DNA of 64,000 nt from Streptomyces uncialis. Lineage in GTDB: Bacteria; Actinomycetota; Actinomycetes; Streptomycetales; Streptomycetaceae. Both the position numbers and the translations under genes were made by a program. Location: positions 124,001 through 188,000 of the forward strand of contig NZ_LFBV01000006.1 in the NCBI RefSeq assembly GCF_001905345.1. The letters are read 5' to 3'. Position 1 is the first letter of the stretch. Each line of letters opens with the position of its first letter. The notes beneath the pieces were generated by a model, which was not told the DNA's origin, ran no database searches, and saw only the letters and a list, made by a program, of their open reading frames with translations. Of this stretch, positions 16,058 to 24,951 are shown piece after piece.

Positions 16058-18424
16058 ATGCGACGCACATCGCGGCCCGGGGCCCGAAGAGACGATTCTG
16101 CGCAGTTCCCGGGGGTGTCCGGTGCCCTGCCGCTGGAGCTGAACACCTTCGTGGGACGCGCTCCCGAGCTGGCCTGTCTGGCGGGCGCGCTGGAGGAATC
16201 CCGGCTGGTGACCGTGACCGGTATGGGCGGGGTCGGCAAGTCCCGGCTGGCGGCGCGCGCGGCGGCCGTGTGCGCTCCGCCGGGCGGGGCGCGGCTGGTG
16301 GAGCTGGCGGCGGTGACCGCCGACGATCTGCTGGAGTACGCGGTCGTGGAGGCCCTGGCGCTCACCGACCACACCGCCCGGCCCGCCCGTGAGGTGCTGC
16401 TGGAGCACTTCGCGGACCGCCGGGTCCTGCTCGTCGTGGACGGCTACGAACATCTGGTGGACCCGTGCGCGGCGCTGGTCGGGGCGCTGCTGCGGGCCGC
16501 GCCGGGGCTCACCGTCCTCGCCGCGGGCCGGCGTCCGCTGGGGCTGAGCGGGGAGCGGGTGGTGCCGCTCGCCCCGCTGGGCGAGCCGGACGCCCTGGCC
16601 CTGCTCACGGACCGGGCGGCGGCCGTGGTGCCCGGCTTCGCGCTGGACGACGCGGCGGCGGACGACGCGCGGGAGGTCTGCCGCCGGCTGGACGGCATAC
16701 CGCTCGCGCTGGAGCTGGCGGCGGGACGGCTCACCGCGCTGTCCCCCGGTCAGCTGCTGCACCGCCTCGACGACCGTTTCCGGCTGCTCACCGGGGGCGG
16801 CCGGGACGCTTTGCCCCGCCATCAGACGCTGCGTACGGCGATCGGCTGGAGCCATGAGCTGTGCACCGCGCGGGAGCGGCTGCTGTGGGCGCGGCTCTCG
16901 GTGTTCTCCGGCGCCTTCGACCTGGACGCCGTCGAGTACGTGTGCGGCGGGGACGGGCTGCACGCGGACGATGTCCTCGATGTGCTGTCGGCCCTGCTCG
17001 AACAGTCCGTGGTGGGCCGTGAGGACGGGCCCGCCGGGGTGCGCTACCGGATGCTGGACACGGTCCGCGCGTACGGCGCCGACTGGCTGGAGGGTTCCGG
17101 GGACGCGGTACGGCTGCGGCGGCGCCACCGGGACTGGTACATGGGGCTGGCGACCTGGTGCGAGCTGGAGTGGTTCTCCCCGCGTCAGGCGGAGGTGGCC
17201 GCGCGGATCGAGGCGGAGCTGCCCAATCTGCGTACCGCCCTGGAGCACTGCCTCACCGAGCCCGGCGACACCCGGCTCGGCCAGCATCTCGCGGGCACCC
17301 TCTGGTTCTACTGGGTGGGCTGCGGGCGGCTCTCGGAGGGCCGGCACTGGCTCCAGCGCAGCGTGGAGCTGGACGCGGGGGCGCCGGAGCAGCCCGACGA
17401 CTTCCCGCAGGCCCGGCTCAAGGCCCTGTGGGTGCTGGGCTATGTGGCGATCCTCCAGGGCGACCCGGTCCCGGCGCTCGCCGCGCTCCATGAGTGCCAG
17501 GACGAGGCGGAGCGGACGGACAACGCGGTCGCCGTCGCGTACGTCGAGCACCGCAGGGGCTGTCTGGCGCTGGTCGGTGACGATGTCCGCCGCGCCGAGG
17601 TGCTGCTCCGCTCGGCGCTGGAGCGCTACGAGGAGATCGGGGAGCTGAACAGCAATGTCCTGATGGCCCGGGTGGAGCTGGCCATGGCGCTGGCGTTCCA
17701 GGGCGAGCTCGGGGACGCGGTACGGCTGTGCGAGGACGTCCGGGAGGTGTGCGAGGACCACGGGGAGCGCTGGACCCGGGCGTACGCGCTGTTCGTCCTC
17801 GGGTACGCGGCCCGCTGCGAGGGTGATCCGGCGCGGGCCCGGCGGCTGCTGGAGGAGTGCCTGGTCATCGACCACACGTTCCGGGACCTGCTGGGCGCGG
17901 TCCTCGCGATCGAGCTGCTGGCGCTGGTCACGGTGGACGAGGGCGATCCGGCGGAGGCGGCGGTGCTCCAGGGCGCGGCGGGCCGGATGTGGGCGTCGGT
18001 GGGTCTGCCGCTGTTCGGCTCACGCCACTACAACGCGCCGCACGAGCTGTGCGAGGAGCGCTCCCGGGCGGCGCTGGGCGACGTCCGGTACGAGGAGTGC
18101 GTGCGGGAGGGCGCCCGGCTGGGCATGGACGCGGCGGTGGGCCGGGCCCTGGGCCATGGGCCGGCGCCGGACGACGGGCCGGGGGCGGCCGGGGTGGTGC
18201 CGGTCGCGGGACCGGGGGCGCCGGACAGCGCACCGGATGCCGGGGCGGACGGTGCGGGGGCGGCGCGGACGGACGGTGTGGAGCCGGGCGGCGGCGGGCC
18301 GCGGGGCGCGGAGCCGGACGGGGGCGCGGCGTCCGTGGGGCCGGGGGACGGCGGCGGCGCGGGTCCGGGAACACCGCGGCCCGCCGCCTCGCCCGCTCCG
18401 GGGAGCGGGGAGACGACGGGCTGA
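16058..18424 (+). CDS. AfsR/LuxR-type NTPase with TPR-like repeats, no DNA-binding domain
   Basis: 788 residues from the leaderless ATG. Residues about 29-300 form a STAND/NB-ARC NTPase: LNTFVGRAPEL, Walker A GMGGVGKS (55-62), Walker B VLLVVDGYEHL, then GIPLALELAAGRL. A helical bundle typical of AfsR/LuxR ATPases follows (SVFSGAFDLDAVEYVCGG), then TPR-like repeats to about residue 690 and a Gly/Ala/Pro/Asp low-complexity tail of about 90 residues. Neither a SARP nor a LuxR DNA-binding domain is present, so it likely signals through a partner protein. It is a lone rightward gene inserted between rpsD and the DUF948-alaS block. Target and ligand are unknown. Confidence 0.88.
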   Translation: MRRTSRPGARRDDSAQFPGVSGALPLELNTFVGRAPELACLAGALEESRLVTVTGMGGVGKSRLAARAAAVCAPPGGARLVELAAVTADDLLEYAVVEALALTDHTARPAREVLLEHFADRRVLLVVDGYEHLVDPCAALVGALLRAAPGLTVLAAGRRPLGLSGERVVPLAPLGEPDALALLTDRAAAVVPGFALDDAAADDAREVCRRLDGIPLALELAAGRLTALSPGQLLHRLDDRFRLLTGGGRDALPRHQTLRTAIGWSHELCTARERLLWARLSVFSGAFDLDAVEYVCGGDGLHADDVLDVLSALLEQSVVGREDGPAGVRYRMLDTVRAYGADWLEGSGDAVRLRRRHRDWYMGLATWCELEWFSPRQAEVAARIEAELPNLRTALEHCLTEPGDTRLGQHLAGTLWFYWVGCGRLSEGRHWLQRSVELDAGAPEQPDDFPQARLKALWVLGYVAILQGDPVPALAALHECQDEAERTDNAVAVAYVEHRRGCLALVGDDVRRAEVLLRSALERYEEIGELNSNVLMARVELAMALAFQGELGDAVRLCEDVREVCEDHGERWTRAYALFVLGYAARCEGDPARARRLLEECLVIDHTFRDLLGAVLAIELLALVTVDEGDPAEAAVLQGAAGRMWASVGLPLFGSRHYNAPHELCEERSRAALGDVRYEECVREGARLGMDAAVGRALGHGPAPDDGPGAAGVVPVAGPGAPDSAPDAGADGAGAARTDGVEPGGGGPRGAEPDGGAASVGPGDGGGAGPGTPRPAASPAPGSGETTG

Positions 18425-18457
18425 GGCGTGGTGACGCGGGAGAGCGCTACGTCCGGA

Positions 18458-19072
18458 TCAGCGGGCGTAGTACTCGACGACGAGCTGCTCGTCGCAGATC
18501 ACGGGGATCTCCTTGCGCTGCGGGTCCCGGTCCAGGCGGAACGCCAGGGCCTTCAGGTTGACCTGAAGGTAACGGGGGGTCTCACCGTCGGCGGCGTAGC
18601 CACCCTCGCGGGAGACCTGGAACAGCGTCTTCTCGCGCGAGCGCTCGCGGACCATGACGACATCGTCGGGACGGACACGGAAGGACGGCTTGTCGACCTT
18701 CTTGCCGTTGACCTCGATGTGGCCGTGGACGACCATCTGGCGGGCCTGGTAGATCGTGCGGGCGATGCCCGAACGCAGCACCAGCGCGTCCAGACGGCGC
18801 TCCAGCTCGATGATCAGGGCCTCGCCGGTCTTGCCCTGGACCTTGCTGGCGCGGTCGTAGGCGCGGACGAGCTGACGCTCGGACACGTCGTACTGCGCGC
18901 GCAGACGCTGCTTCTCCAGCAGACGGACCTTGTAGTCCGAGGTCTGCTTGCGGCCGCGGCCGTGCTCGCCCGGCGGGTAGGGGCGGGCCTCGAAGTACTT
19001 GACGGCCTTGGGGGTCAGCGCGATGCCGAGGGCACGCGACTTCTTGACCTTGGGACGGGACTGGTTCGGCAC
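18458..19072 (-). CDS. rpsD: 30S ribosomal protein S4
   Basis: 204 residues. S4 is a primary 16S rRNA-binding protein. The N-terminal domain contains ALGIALTPKAVKYFEARPYPPGEHG; the S4 RNA-binding domain follows (RRLDALVLRSGIARTIYQAR, then VVHGHIEVNGKKVDKPS). The N-terminal zinc-binding cysteines of other S4 proteins are absent, so this is the zinc-independent (C-minus) type. Start is GTG with GAGAGAGG upstream. It stands apart from the rpsM-rpsK-rpoA operon, as usual in Actinobacteria. The 33-base convergent gap to the NTPase gene holds no clear terminator. Confidence 0.98.
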   Translation of the reverse strand: MPNQSRPKVKKSRALGIALTPKAVKYFEARPYPPGEHGRGRKQTSDYKVRLLEKQRLRAQYDVSERQLVRAYDRASKVQGKTGEALIIELERRLDALVLRSGIARTIYQARQMVVHGHIEVNGKKVDKPSFRVRPDDVVMVRERSREKTLFQVSREGGYAADGETPRYLQVNLKALAFRLDRDPQRKEIPVICDEQLVVEYYAR

Positions 19073-19393
19073 GAACCAACCTCTCTCACTTTGAACGAAT
19101 ACGGCTCACCAGGGTTAAGGGAGGTCGCATCCGCAGCCCGGGGAAACCCGGGGGGTCCGCTGGACCCCTGGGCAGCCGCTCCCTGGACTGGGCACATACG
19201 TGCAGCACGCGAGTGGCCCACCGACCGCTGGGGTGGTGGGCTGCCCGCGACACCTTTCGACGGTGCGCGACGCTCCTGGAACCCGCCCGTGAGGGCGCGG
19301 GCTCCGGCTGCTTGTCCCGTTCTGGTGAACCGGCCGGGGCCGGACACGGGACGCAGCGCTCGGGGAAGTTTACCGGGTGTCCGGGGGTGCCTG
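19073..19393 (-). other. rpsD upstream region with structured potential leader
   Basis: 321 bases without a gene. Close to rpsD a perfect 7-bp hairpin (GGGGTCC/GGACCCC, 19152-19168) stands beside CCCGGG repeats, so an rpsD leader would be highly structured. S4 autoregulates through its own mRNA in other bacteria, but I cannot recognise a known S4-binding motif. No convincing -10/-35 pair was found. Confidence 0.35.
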
Positions 19394-20782
19394 CTACCGG
19401 GGCCCGGACCCGGTGGGCGGGGCGGCCGGACCCTGCTCCCCGCGCAGCCGCTCACGGACCCGCTCCACGACATCGGCGTAGCGCGCTTCCGCGCCGTACC
19501 GGGTGGGCTGGTAGTACCGCTTGCCGTCGACGGCCTCCGGGGCGTACCGCTGGGCGGCGATACCGCCGGGGACGTCGTGCGGATAGACGTACCCCTTGGC
19601 GTGGCCGAGGGTGGCGGCGCCCTTGTAGTGCCCGTCCCGCAGATGGGTCGGCACCGGACCGGCGAGGCCCTTGCGGACATCCTCCATGGCGGCGCCGATG
19701 GCGAGCGTCGCGGCGTTCGACTTGGGTGCGAGGGCCAGTGCGATGGTGGCGTGGCTGAGGGTGAGGGCGGCTTCGGGGAAACCGATGAGGGCGACGGCCT
19801 GGGCGGCGGCCACGGCGGTGGGCAGGGCCGTCGGGTCGGCGAGGCCGATGTCCTCGCTGGCGGAGATCATCAGCCGCCGGGCGATGAAGCGGGGGTCCTC
19901 CCCCGCCTCGATCATCCGGGCCAGATAGTGCAGGGCGGCGTCCACGTCCGAGCCGCGGATGGACTTGATCAGCGCGCTGGCCACGTCGTAGTGCTGATCA
20001 CCGGCGCGGTCGTACTTCACTGCGGCCCGGTCGACGGACTCCTCAAGGGTGCTCAGCGTCAGGGTGTCGTCCCCCTTGGCGAGGGCGGCGCCCGCGCCCG
20101 CCTCCAGTGCGGTGAGTGCCCGGCGGGCGTCGCCGCCCGCGATCCGCAGCAGATGCGCCTCGGCGTCCTCGGCGAGGGCGACCGCGCCGCCGAGGCCCCG
20201 CTCGTCGGTGAGGGCGCGCCGCAGCAGTCCGCTCACGTCGTCGTCGGTGAGGGGTTCCAGGGTGAGCAGCAGGGAGCGGGACAGCAGCGGGGAGATGATC
20301 GAGAAGTAGGGGTTCTCGGTGGTGGCGGCGATCAGGGTGACCCAGCGGTTCTCCACGGCGGGCAGCAGCGAGTCCTGCTGGGCCTTGCTGAAGCGGTGGA
20401 TCTCGTCCAGGAAGAGCACGGTCTCCTGGCCGTATCCGCCGGTGGCGCGGCGGGCGCTCTCGATGACGGCGCGGACCTCCTTGACGCCCGCGGTGATCGC
20501 GGAGAGCTCCACGAAGCGCTTCTTGGTGGCCTTGGAGACCACGTACGCGAGGGTCGTCTTGCCGGTGCCGGGCGGGCCCCAGAGGATCACCGAGGAGGGG
20601 CCGGCGGGACCGCCGCCGCCCTCGCCGACGAGCCGGCGCAGGGGGGCGCCGGGCTTGAGCAGATGCTGCTGGCCGAGGACCTCGTCGAGCACGCGCGGGC
20701 GCATGCGTACGGCGAGAGGACTGCTCGCCGGGTCTTTCTCCTGGCGTTCCTCGGCGGCGGCGGTGAACAGATCGGGCTCCAC
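19394..20782 (-). CDS. rarA: Replication-associated recombination ATPase RarA (MgsA)
   Basis: 462 residues from the GTG at 20782 (VEPDLFTAAAEERQ). This clamp-loader-like AAA+ protein acts at stalled forks with SSB. Walker A is GPPGTGKTTLAYVV, Walker B is VLFLDEIHRFSK, sensor 1 is AATTENPYFS, and the C-terminal MgsA domain contains SIRGSDVDAALHYLARM, MISASEDIGLADP and YVYPHDVPGG. The GTG lies exactly 7 bases after TAGGGT (20790-20795), so the message may be leaderless. An earlier in-frame GTG at 20812 would fall upstream of that -10. Neighbours are rpsD downstream and the VKOR gene upstream. Confidence 0.95.
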   Translation of the reverse strand: MEPDLFTAAAEERQEKDPASSPLAVRMRPRVLDEVLGQQHLLKPGAPLRRLVGEGGGGPAGPSSVILWGPPGTGKTTLAYVVSKATKKRFVELSAITAGVKEVRAVIESARRATGGYGQETVLFLDEIHRFSKAQQDSLLPAVENRWVTLIAATTENPYFSIISPLLSRSLLLTLEPLTDDDVSGLLRRALTDERGLGGAVALAEDAEAHLLRIAGGDARRALTALEAGAGAALAKGDDTLTLSTLEESVDRAAVKYDRAGDQHYDVASALIKSIRGSDVDAALHYLARMIEAGEDPRFIARRLMISASEDIGLADPTALPTAVAAAQAVALIGFPEAALTLSHATIALALAPKSNAATLAIGAAMEDVRKGLAGPVPTHLRDGHYKGAATLGHAKGYVYPHDVPGGIAAQRYAPEAVDGKRYYQPTRYGAEARYADVVERVRERLRGEQGPAAPPTGSGPR

Positions 20783-20789
20783 CCGGGGA

Positions 20790-20795
20790 ACCCTA
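20790..20795 (-). promoter_or_regulatory. rarA -10 element, 7 bases before the GTG
   Basis: The minus strand reads TAGGGT, then seven bases, then the rarA GTG. No Shine-Dalgarno and no good -35 are visible. The geometry matches other probable leaderless genes in this window. Confidence 0.45.
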
Positions 20796-20813
20796 TGCCA
20801 CACCACCGACACT

Positions 20814-20848
20814 CCGGCCGGGCACCGTCGTGCGCGGTGCCCGGCCGG
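20814..20848 (-). terminator. Terminator of the VKOR gene
   Basis: A perfect 14-bp stem (CCGGCCGGGCACCG with 20835-20848) and a seven-base loop, about 25 bases past the VKOR stop. Confidence 0.7.
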
Positions 20849-20872
20849 GGCGTCGAAGGGTGCGGGGGCGGC

Positions 20873-21514
20873 TCAGCTGGTCCAGAACTCCCACCAGCGG
20901 GTCATGATCAGTATGCCGATGGCGCCGATGTGCAGGACGGGCAGCACCCAGGTGAACTCGCCGAGGAAGCTCTTCAGCCAGCCCGGGGCGGGCAGATGTC
21001 CCGCGCGGACGTTGAACGAGGTCACGTACCAGAACATGATGATCGTCGCGACCCAGGCCAGACAGCACCACAGGCACAGCGCGTGGATGCGGTAGAGCGA
21101 CTGGAACATCAGCCAGCCGCAGAAGGCCACGCCGAAGAGCATCCCGGCGTTCATGGTGAGCCAGTACCAGCGGGGGAGGCGGGCGCCCGCGAGCAGGGTC
21201 ATCCCCACGCAGATGATCATGCCGTAGGTGACCAGGCCGAGCATCGGGTTGGGGAACCCGAAGACATGGGACTGCTCGCTCTCCATGATGTTGCCGCACG
21301 ACACCACGGGGTTGAGGCTGCACCCGGGGACGTAACCCGAGTCCTCCAGGAGCTTGAACTTGTCGATGGTGATGACCCACGCGGCGAGCAGCCCCGCGGC
21401 GCCGGTGATCACCAGGAGCAGGGCGAGTCCGCGACCGGCGCCGACGCTGCCGGGGGCGTCGGACCGGGGGGAAGCGGAGGACACGTCGTTGTCTGCTGTC
21501 ATCGTCTCGGTCAT
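20873..21514 (-). CDS. Vitamin K epoxide reductase family membrane protein
   Basis: 213 residues from the ATG at 21514; an adjacent GTG at 21517 is equally possible. Bacterial VKOR proteins reoxidise periplasmic thiol oxidases and pass electrons to menaquinone. Four or five membrane segments are apparent. The paired loop cysteines are in CSLNPVVSC and the quinone-site CXXC is CLWC in the fourth segment. The N-terminal ~30 residues are polar. No thioredoxin-like domain is fused and none is adjacent; the nearest DsbA-like protein (57560-58075) has no signal peptide. A strong hairpin follows. It is transcribed leftward between rarA and hisS. Confidence 0.93.
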   Translation of the reverse strand: MTETMTADNDVSSASPRSDAPGSVGAGRGLALLLVITGAAGLLAAWVITIDKFKLLEDSGYVPGCSLNPVVSCGNIMESEQSHVFGFPNPMLGLVTYGMIICVGMTLLAGARLPRWYWLTMNAGMLFGVAFCGWLMFQSLYRIHALCLWCCLAWVATIIMFWYVTSFNVRAGHLPAPGWLKSFLGEFTWVLPVLHIGAIGILIMTRWWEFWTS

Positions 21515-21660
21515 CACGCCGTTCCGTCAGTCGAGTCGCGGGCCAGGGCATCGTCATTGTGCCGTACGTGTCTGTGTGCCCCCCGTCCGGCGGACCGGAT
21601 CGCGCCGGTCCGGCGGGAAGGGGTCCCGCCCCAGGTGGCGGGCGGTCCCGGCGGACGACG

Positions 21661-21695
21661 AGGGGGCCGCGCGGCACCTGGCCGCGCGACCCCCT
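21661..21695 (-). terminator. hisS terminator
   Basis: A 15-bp stem with one mismatch (21661-21675 with 21681-21695), about 50 bases past the hisS stop. Confidence 0.7.
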
Positions 21696-21744
21696 CGACA
21701 TCGGTTCTCACCCTCGCGGGGGACCCTGTGGAGGTCCCGCGCGG

Positions 21745-23007
21745 TCAGCCCAGCCGGGAGCGGAGCGTGTCGGTGACGGCGGCCAGGGCCACCGGCTCCT
21801 GTGCGCCCGACTCCATGTCCTTGAGCTGGACGACCCCTTCGGCGAGGTCCCGTTCGCCCGCGACGAGGGTGAAGCGGGCTCCGGAGCGGTGGGCGCCCTT
21901 CATGGCGGCCTTGACGCTCCGGCCGCCGTACGCGAGGTCCGTGGCGACCCCGGCCCGGCGCAGTTCGGCGACGACGCCGAAGAGAACCGTGCGGGCCTGC
22001 TCGCCGAGCGGGACGGCGTACACGCTGGTGGCGGGCGGGATGTCGAGGGTGACGCCCTCGGCCTCCAGCGCGAGGACCGTGCGGTCGACGCCCAGTGCCC
22101 AGCCGACGGACGGCAGCGCGGGGCCGCCGATCATCTCGGAGAGCCCGTCGTAGCGTCCGCCGCCGCCGACCGCGGACTGGGAGCCCAGACCGTCGTGGAC
22201 GAACTCGAAGGTGGTGCGGGTGTAGTAGTCGAGGCCGCGGACCAGCTTGGCGTCGTCCTCGAAGGCGACGCCCTGCGCGGTGAGCAGCGCGCGGACCTCG
22301 GCGTGGTAGGCGCGGCACGCGTCGCAGAGGTGGTCGCGCAGCAGGGGCGCGTCGACGAGCTGCTTCTGGACGTCGGGGCGCTTGTCGTCGAGGACCCGCA
22401 GCGGGTTGATGTCGATCCGGCGGCGGGTCTCCTCGTCGAGGTCGAGGCCGCGCAGGAAGTCCTGGAGCGCCGTGCGGTAGGCGGGGCGGCACTCGCTGTC
22501 GCCCAGGGAGTTCAGCAGGATGCGGAAGTCACGCAGCCCGAGGGAACGGTACGCCTGGTCGGCGAGCAGGATCAGCTCGGCGTCGAGGGCGGGGTCCTCG
22601 GTGCCGATCGCCTCGGCGCCGATCTGCGAGAAGTGGCGGTAGCGGCCCTTCTGGGGGCGCTCGTAGCGGTAGTACGAGCCGGAGTACCAGAGCTTGACCG
22701 GCAGGTTGCCCGCCTTGTGCAGACCGGCCTCCAGGGTGGCGCGGAGCACGGAGGCGGTGCCCTCGGGGCGCAGCGCGAGTTCGTCGCCGCCCTTGGTGGT
22801 GAGGGTGTACATCTCCTTGGTGACGATGTCGGTGGACTCACCGACACCGCGGGCGAACAGTTCGACGTTCTCGAAGCCGGGCGTCTCGATGTAGCCGTAG
22901 CCCGCGATGCGCAGGGGCGCGGCCAGGGCCTCACGGACGGCGAGGAACGTCGCGCTGTCGGGCGGGGTCAGGTCGTACGTGCCCTTGGGGGCCTTGAAGG
23001 TGCTCAC
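21745..23007 (-). CDS. hisS: Histidyl-tRNA synthetase
   Basis: 420 residues, normal length for the class II enzyme that charges tRNA-His. Motif 1 lies in the N-terminal APKGTYDLTPPDS region and motif 2 in RPEGTASVLRA. The two histidine-specific motifs are LVRGLDYYTRTTFE and GGGRYDGL. Motif 3 is in VGWALGVDRTVLALE, followed by the anticodon-binding domain. It is transcribed leftward 12 bases after the MBL hydrolase gene, a pairing conserved in Actinobacteria, and ends in a strong hairpin. Confidence 0.98.
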   Translation of the reverse strand: MSTFKAPKGTYDLTPPDSATFLAVREALAAPLRIAGYGYIETPGFENVELFARGVGESTDIVTKEMYTLTTKGGDELALRPEGTASVLRATLEAGLHKAGNLPVKLWYSGSYYRYERPQKGRYRHFSQIGAEAIGTEDPALDAELILLADQAYRSLGLRDFRILLNSLGDSECRPAYRTALQDFLRGLDLDEETRRRIDINPLRVLDDKRPDVQKQLVDAPLLRDHLCDACRAYHAEVRALLTAQGVAFEDDAKLVRGLDYYTRTTFEFVHDGLGSQSAVGGGGRYDGLSEMIGGPALPSVGWALGVDRTVLALEAEGVTLDIPPATSVYAVPLGEQARTVLFGVVAELRRAGVATDLAYGGRSVKAAMKGAHRSGARFTLVAGERDLAEGVVQLKDMESGAQEPVALAAVTDTLRSRLG

Positions 23008-23019
23008 GAAGGTCTCTGG

Positions 23020-23727
23020 TCACATTCCTCGTCGGGGAGCCGAGGGGGCTCCCTGGCCGTCGGCCACCTGCCGCAGATACGGGTTGGTGGCGCGTTCCTG
23101 GCCGATGGTGGTCTGGGCGCCGTGGCCGGACAGCACCACGGTCGAGTCGTCGAGCGGCAGGCACACCCGGGCCAGCGACCGCAGGATCTCGGGGTGGCTG
23201 CCGCCGGGCAGGTCGGTGCGTCCGATGGAGCCGGCGAACAGCAGGTCGCCCGAGAAGAAGACGGACGGGACGTCCGCGTTCTCGGGCATCCTGAAGGTCA
23301 CCGACCCCTTGGTATGGCCGGGGGCGTGCGCGACGGAGAGGTCGAGTCCGGCGAGCTCCAGCGAGGCGCCGTCGGTCAGTTCCCGCAGATCGGCGGGTTC
23401 CCCCACGGTCAGTTCGCCCATGAGCGGGGCGCCGATGGCGCGGCCGAGCGCCTTCTCGGGGTCGCTCAGCATGTACCGGTCCTCGGGGTGGATCCAGGCG
23501 GGCACGTCGTGCGCGCCGCACACCGGGACGACCGAGGCGACATGGTCGATATGGCCGTGGGTGAGGACGACCGCGACGGGCTTGAGCCGATGCCTGGCGA
23601 TTGCCTCCTCGACCCCGGGGGCGGCCTGGTGCCCCGGGTCGATGATCACGCACTCCTCGCCCGCGGCGGGGGCCACCAGATAGCAATTGGTGCCCCAGGC
23701 CCCGGCGGGGAACCCCGCAATGAGCAC
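23020..23727 (-). CDS. Metallo-beta-lactamase fold hydrolase (glyoxalase II-like)
   Basis: 235 residues from the GTG at 23727 (VLIAGFPAGAWGTNCYLV), preceded by AGAGGA. Upstream open frame is non-coding. It has the metal-binding THGHIDH motif, the downstream APGHTKGS histidine, SGDLLFAGSIGRTD and the C-terminal SGHG. It resembles YcbL/glyoxalase II-type thioester hydrolases; a hydroxyacylglutathione substrate is unlikely, because Streptomyces makes mycothiol rather than glutathione. It is cotranscribed with hisS (12-base gap) and divergent from the cyclophilin gene. Confidence 0.92.
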   Translation of the reverse strand: MLIAGFPAGAWGTNCYLVAPAAGEECVIIDPGHQAAPGVEEAIARHRLKPVAVVLTHGHIDHVASVVPVCGAHDVPAWIHPEDRYMLSDPEKALGRAIGAPLMGELTVGEPADLRELTDGASLELAGLDLSVAHAPGHTKGSVTFRMPENADVPSVFFSGDLLFAGSIGRTDLPGGSHPEILRSLARVCLPLDDSTVVLSGHGAQTTIGQERATNPYLRQVADGQGAPSAPRRGM

Positions 23728-23983
23728 GATCGTCCTCTGCTTCTCGAAATGTCTCTCGGATGTCTCGCGGCGGGTCCGCCGGGAGGGTCTGTCCGGTCTT
23801 CCCCGGTTGTGCCGGGGCGTTCCCGGGACGTTCCCGTACGGATGAGACGCGTCCGGCGTCCCGGCTCCCGCGGGACGCGGCTCCCCCGAGCCTACCGGCG
23901 GTGCCGTTTCCACAGCGAACCCATATACGGTACGGGACACACCCAGACGGTCAGGCTTTCGAGACGTACGAGGAGACAACCCG

Positions 23984-24817
23984 GTGGTCAGCCAGGAGCA
24001 GCGGCGGCGGCAGCTCGCCCGGGAGAAGTTCTTGCGGCAGCAGCAGCGGCGCGAGGGCACCCGGCGCAGGGCACGCACCCGGAACGCGGTGATCGCGGCG
24101 GCACTGGCCGTGGTGGTCGCCGGGGGCGCGGTGTCGTACGCGGCGGGAGCGTTCGACGGGAGCGACGGCGAGAAGGACTCGGCGGGTTCGCAGGCGAGCC
24201 CGTCGCCGTCGAAGGCGCCCGATCCGTGCGAGAAGCCCGCGGCGGGCGAGCCCTCCACGAAGACGTACAAGAAGGAACCGGCGCTGTCGATCGACAAGTC
24301 GGCGAAGTACACCATGAAGCTGGACACCACCTGCGGCGCGGTGGATGTGGAGCTGGACGCGGCGGCGGCGCCGCGGACGGTGAACTCCTTCAACTTCCTG
24401 CTCGGGAAGGGGTATCTGGACCACACCAAGTGCCACCGGCTCACCACCTCGGGCATCTACGTGCTCCAGTGCGGCGACCCCAAGGGCACCGGCGAGGGCA
24501 CCCCGGGCTACACGATCCCGGACGAGAACCTCAAGGACAAGCGGCTCAAGGGCGGTGTCTACCCGGCGGGCACGGTCGCCATGGCGAACCGGTACAACGC
24601 CCAGACCAAGGAGGGCAAGAACTCCGGCGGCAGCCAGTTCTTCGTGGTGTACCAGGACAGTCAGCTGCCTCCGCACTACACGCCGTTCGGGACGCTCTCC
24701 GAGTCGGGCATGAAGGTCCTGTCGAAGATCTCGAAGGCCGGGGAGAACTCCGGGATGGGTGACGGGGCCCCCAACGCGACCGTGGTCATCGACAAGGCGA
24801 CGGTCACGAAGTCGTGA
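23984..24817 (+). CDS. Membrane-anchored peptidyl-prolyl isomerase (cyclophilin)
   Basis: 277 residues from a GTG with AGGAG nine bases upstream. A basic, Gln/Arg-rich cytoplasmic N-terminus (about 1-33) precedes one membrane segment (about 34-55, NAVIAAALAVVVAGGAVSYAAG), a Ser/Pro linker and an extracytoplasmic cyclophilin domain. Motifs are TVNSFNFLLGKGYLD, CHRLTT, YVLQCGDP and NSGGSQFFVVY. The two domain cysteines near CHRL and LQCGD may form a disulfide. It probably assists folding of exported proteins. The same MBL-ppi-relA neighbourhood occurs in mycobacteria. Confidence 0.94.
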   Translation: MVSQEQRRRQLAREKFLRQQQRREGTRRRARTRNAVIAAALAVVVAGGAVSYAAGAFDGSDGEKDSAGSQASPSPSKAPDPCEKPAAGEPSTKTYKKEPALSIDKSAKYTMKLDTTCGAVDVELDAAAAPRTVNSFNFLLGKGYLDHTKCHRLTTSGIYVLQCGDPKGTGEGTPGYTIPDENLKDKRLKGGVYPAGTVAMANRYNAQTKEGKNSGGSQFFVVYQDSQLPPHYTPFGTLSESGMKVLSKISKAGENSGMGDGAPNATVVIDKATVTKS

Positions 24818-24849
24818 TCCCCACCGCGTAATTTCGGTCGCGCGGGATG

Positions 24850-24879
24850 CGGACAGCCGCCCCGCCGGTCGCCTAGATT
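24850..24879 (+). promoter_or_regulatory. Promoter of the DUF349 gene
   Basis: CGGACA (24850-24855), an 18-base spacer and TAGATT (24874-24879). The leader then holds a GGGGGCCC...GGCCCCC inverted repeat before the GGAGGAGG ribosome site at about 24940-24947. Confidence 0.5.
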
Positions 24880-24951
24880 GGCCGTGACGAAACTGTGGAC
24901 GATGCCCGGGGGCCCGACAGGCCCCCGCGGACATCATGTGGAGGAGGCGCT

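Noticed and set aside
18428..22153. A 1241-codon plus-strand open frame opposite rpsD, rarA, the VKOR gene and part of hisS
   Set aside because: All four minus-strand genes have complete family motifs. The plus frame has no recognisable domain or ribosome site.
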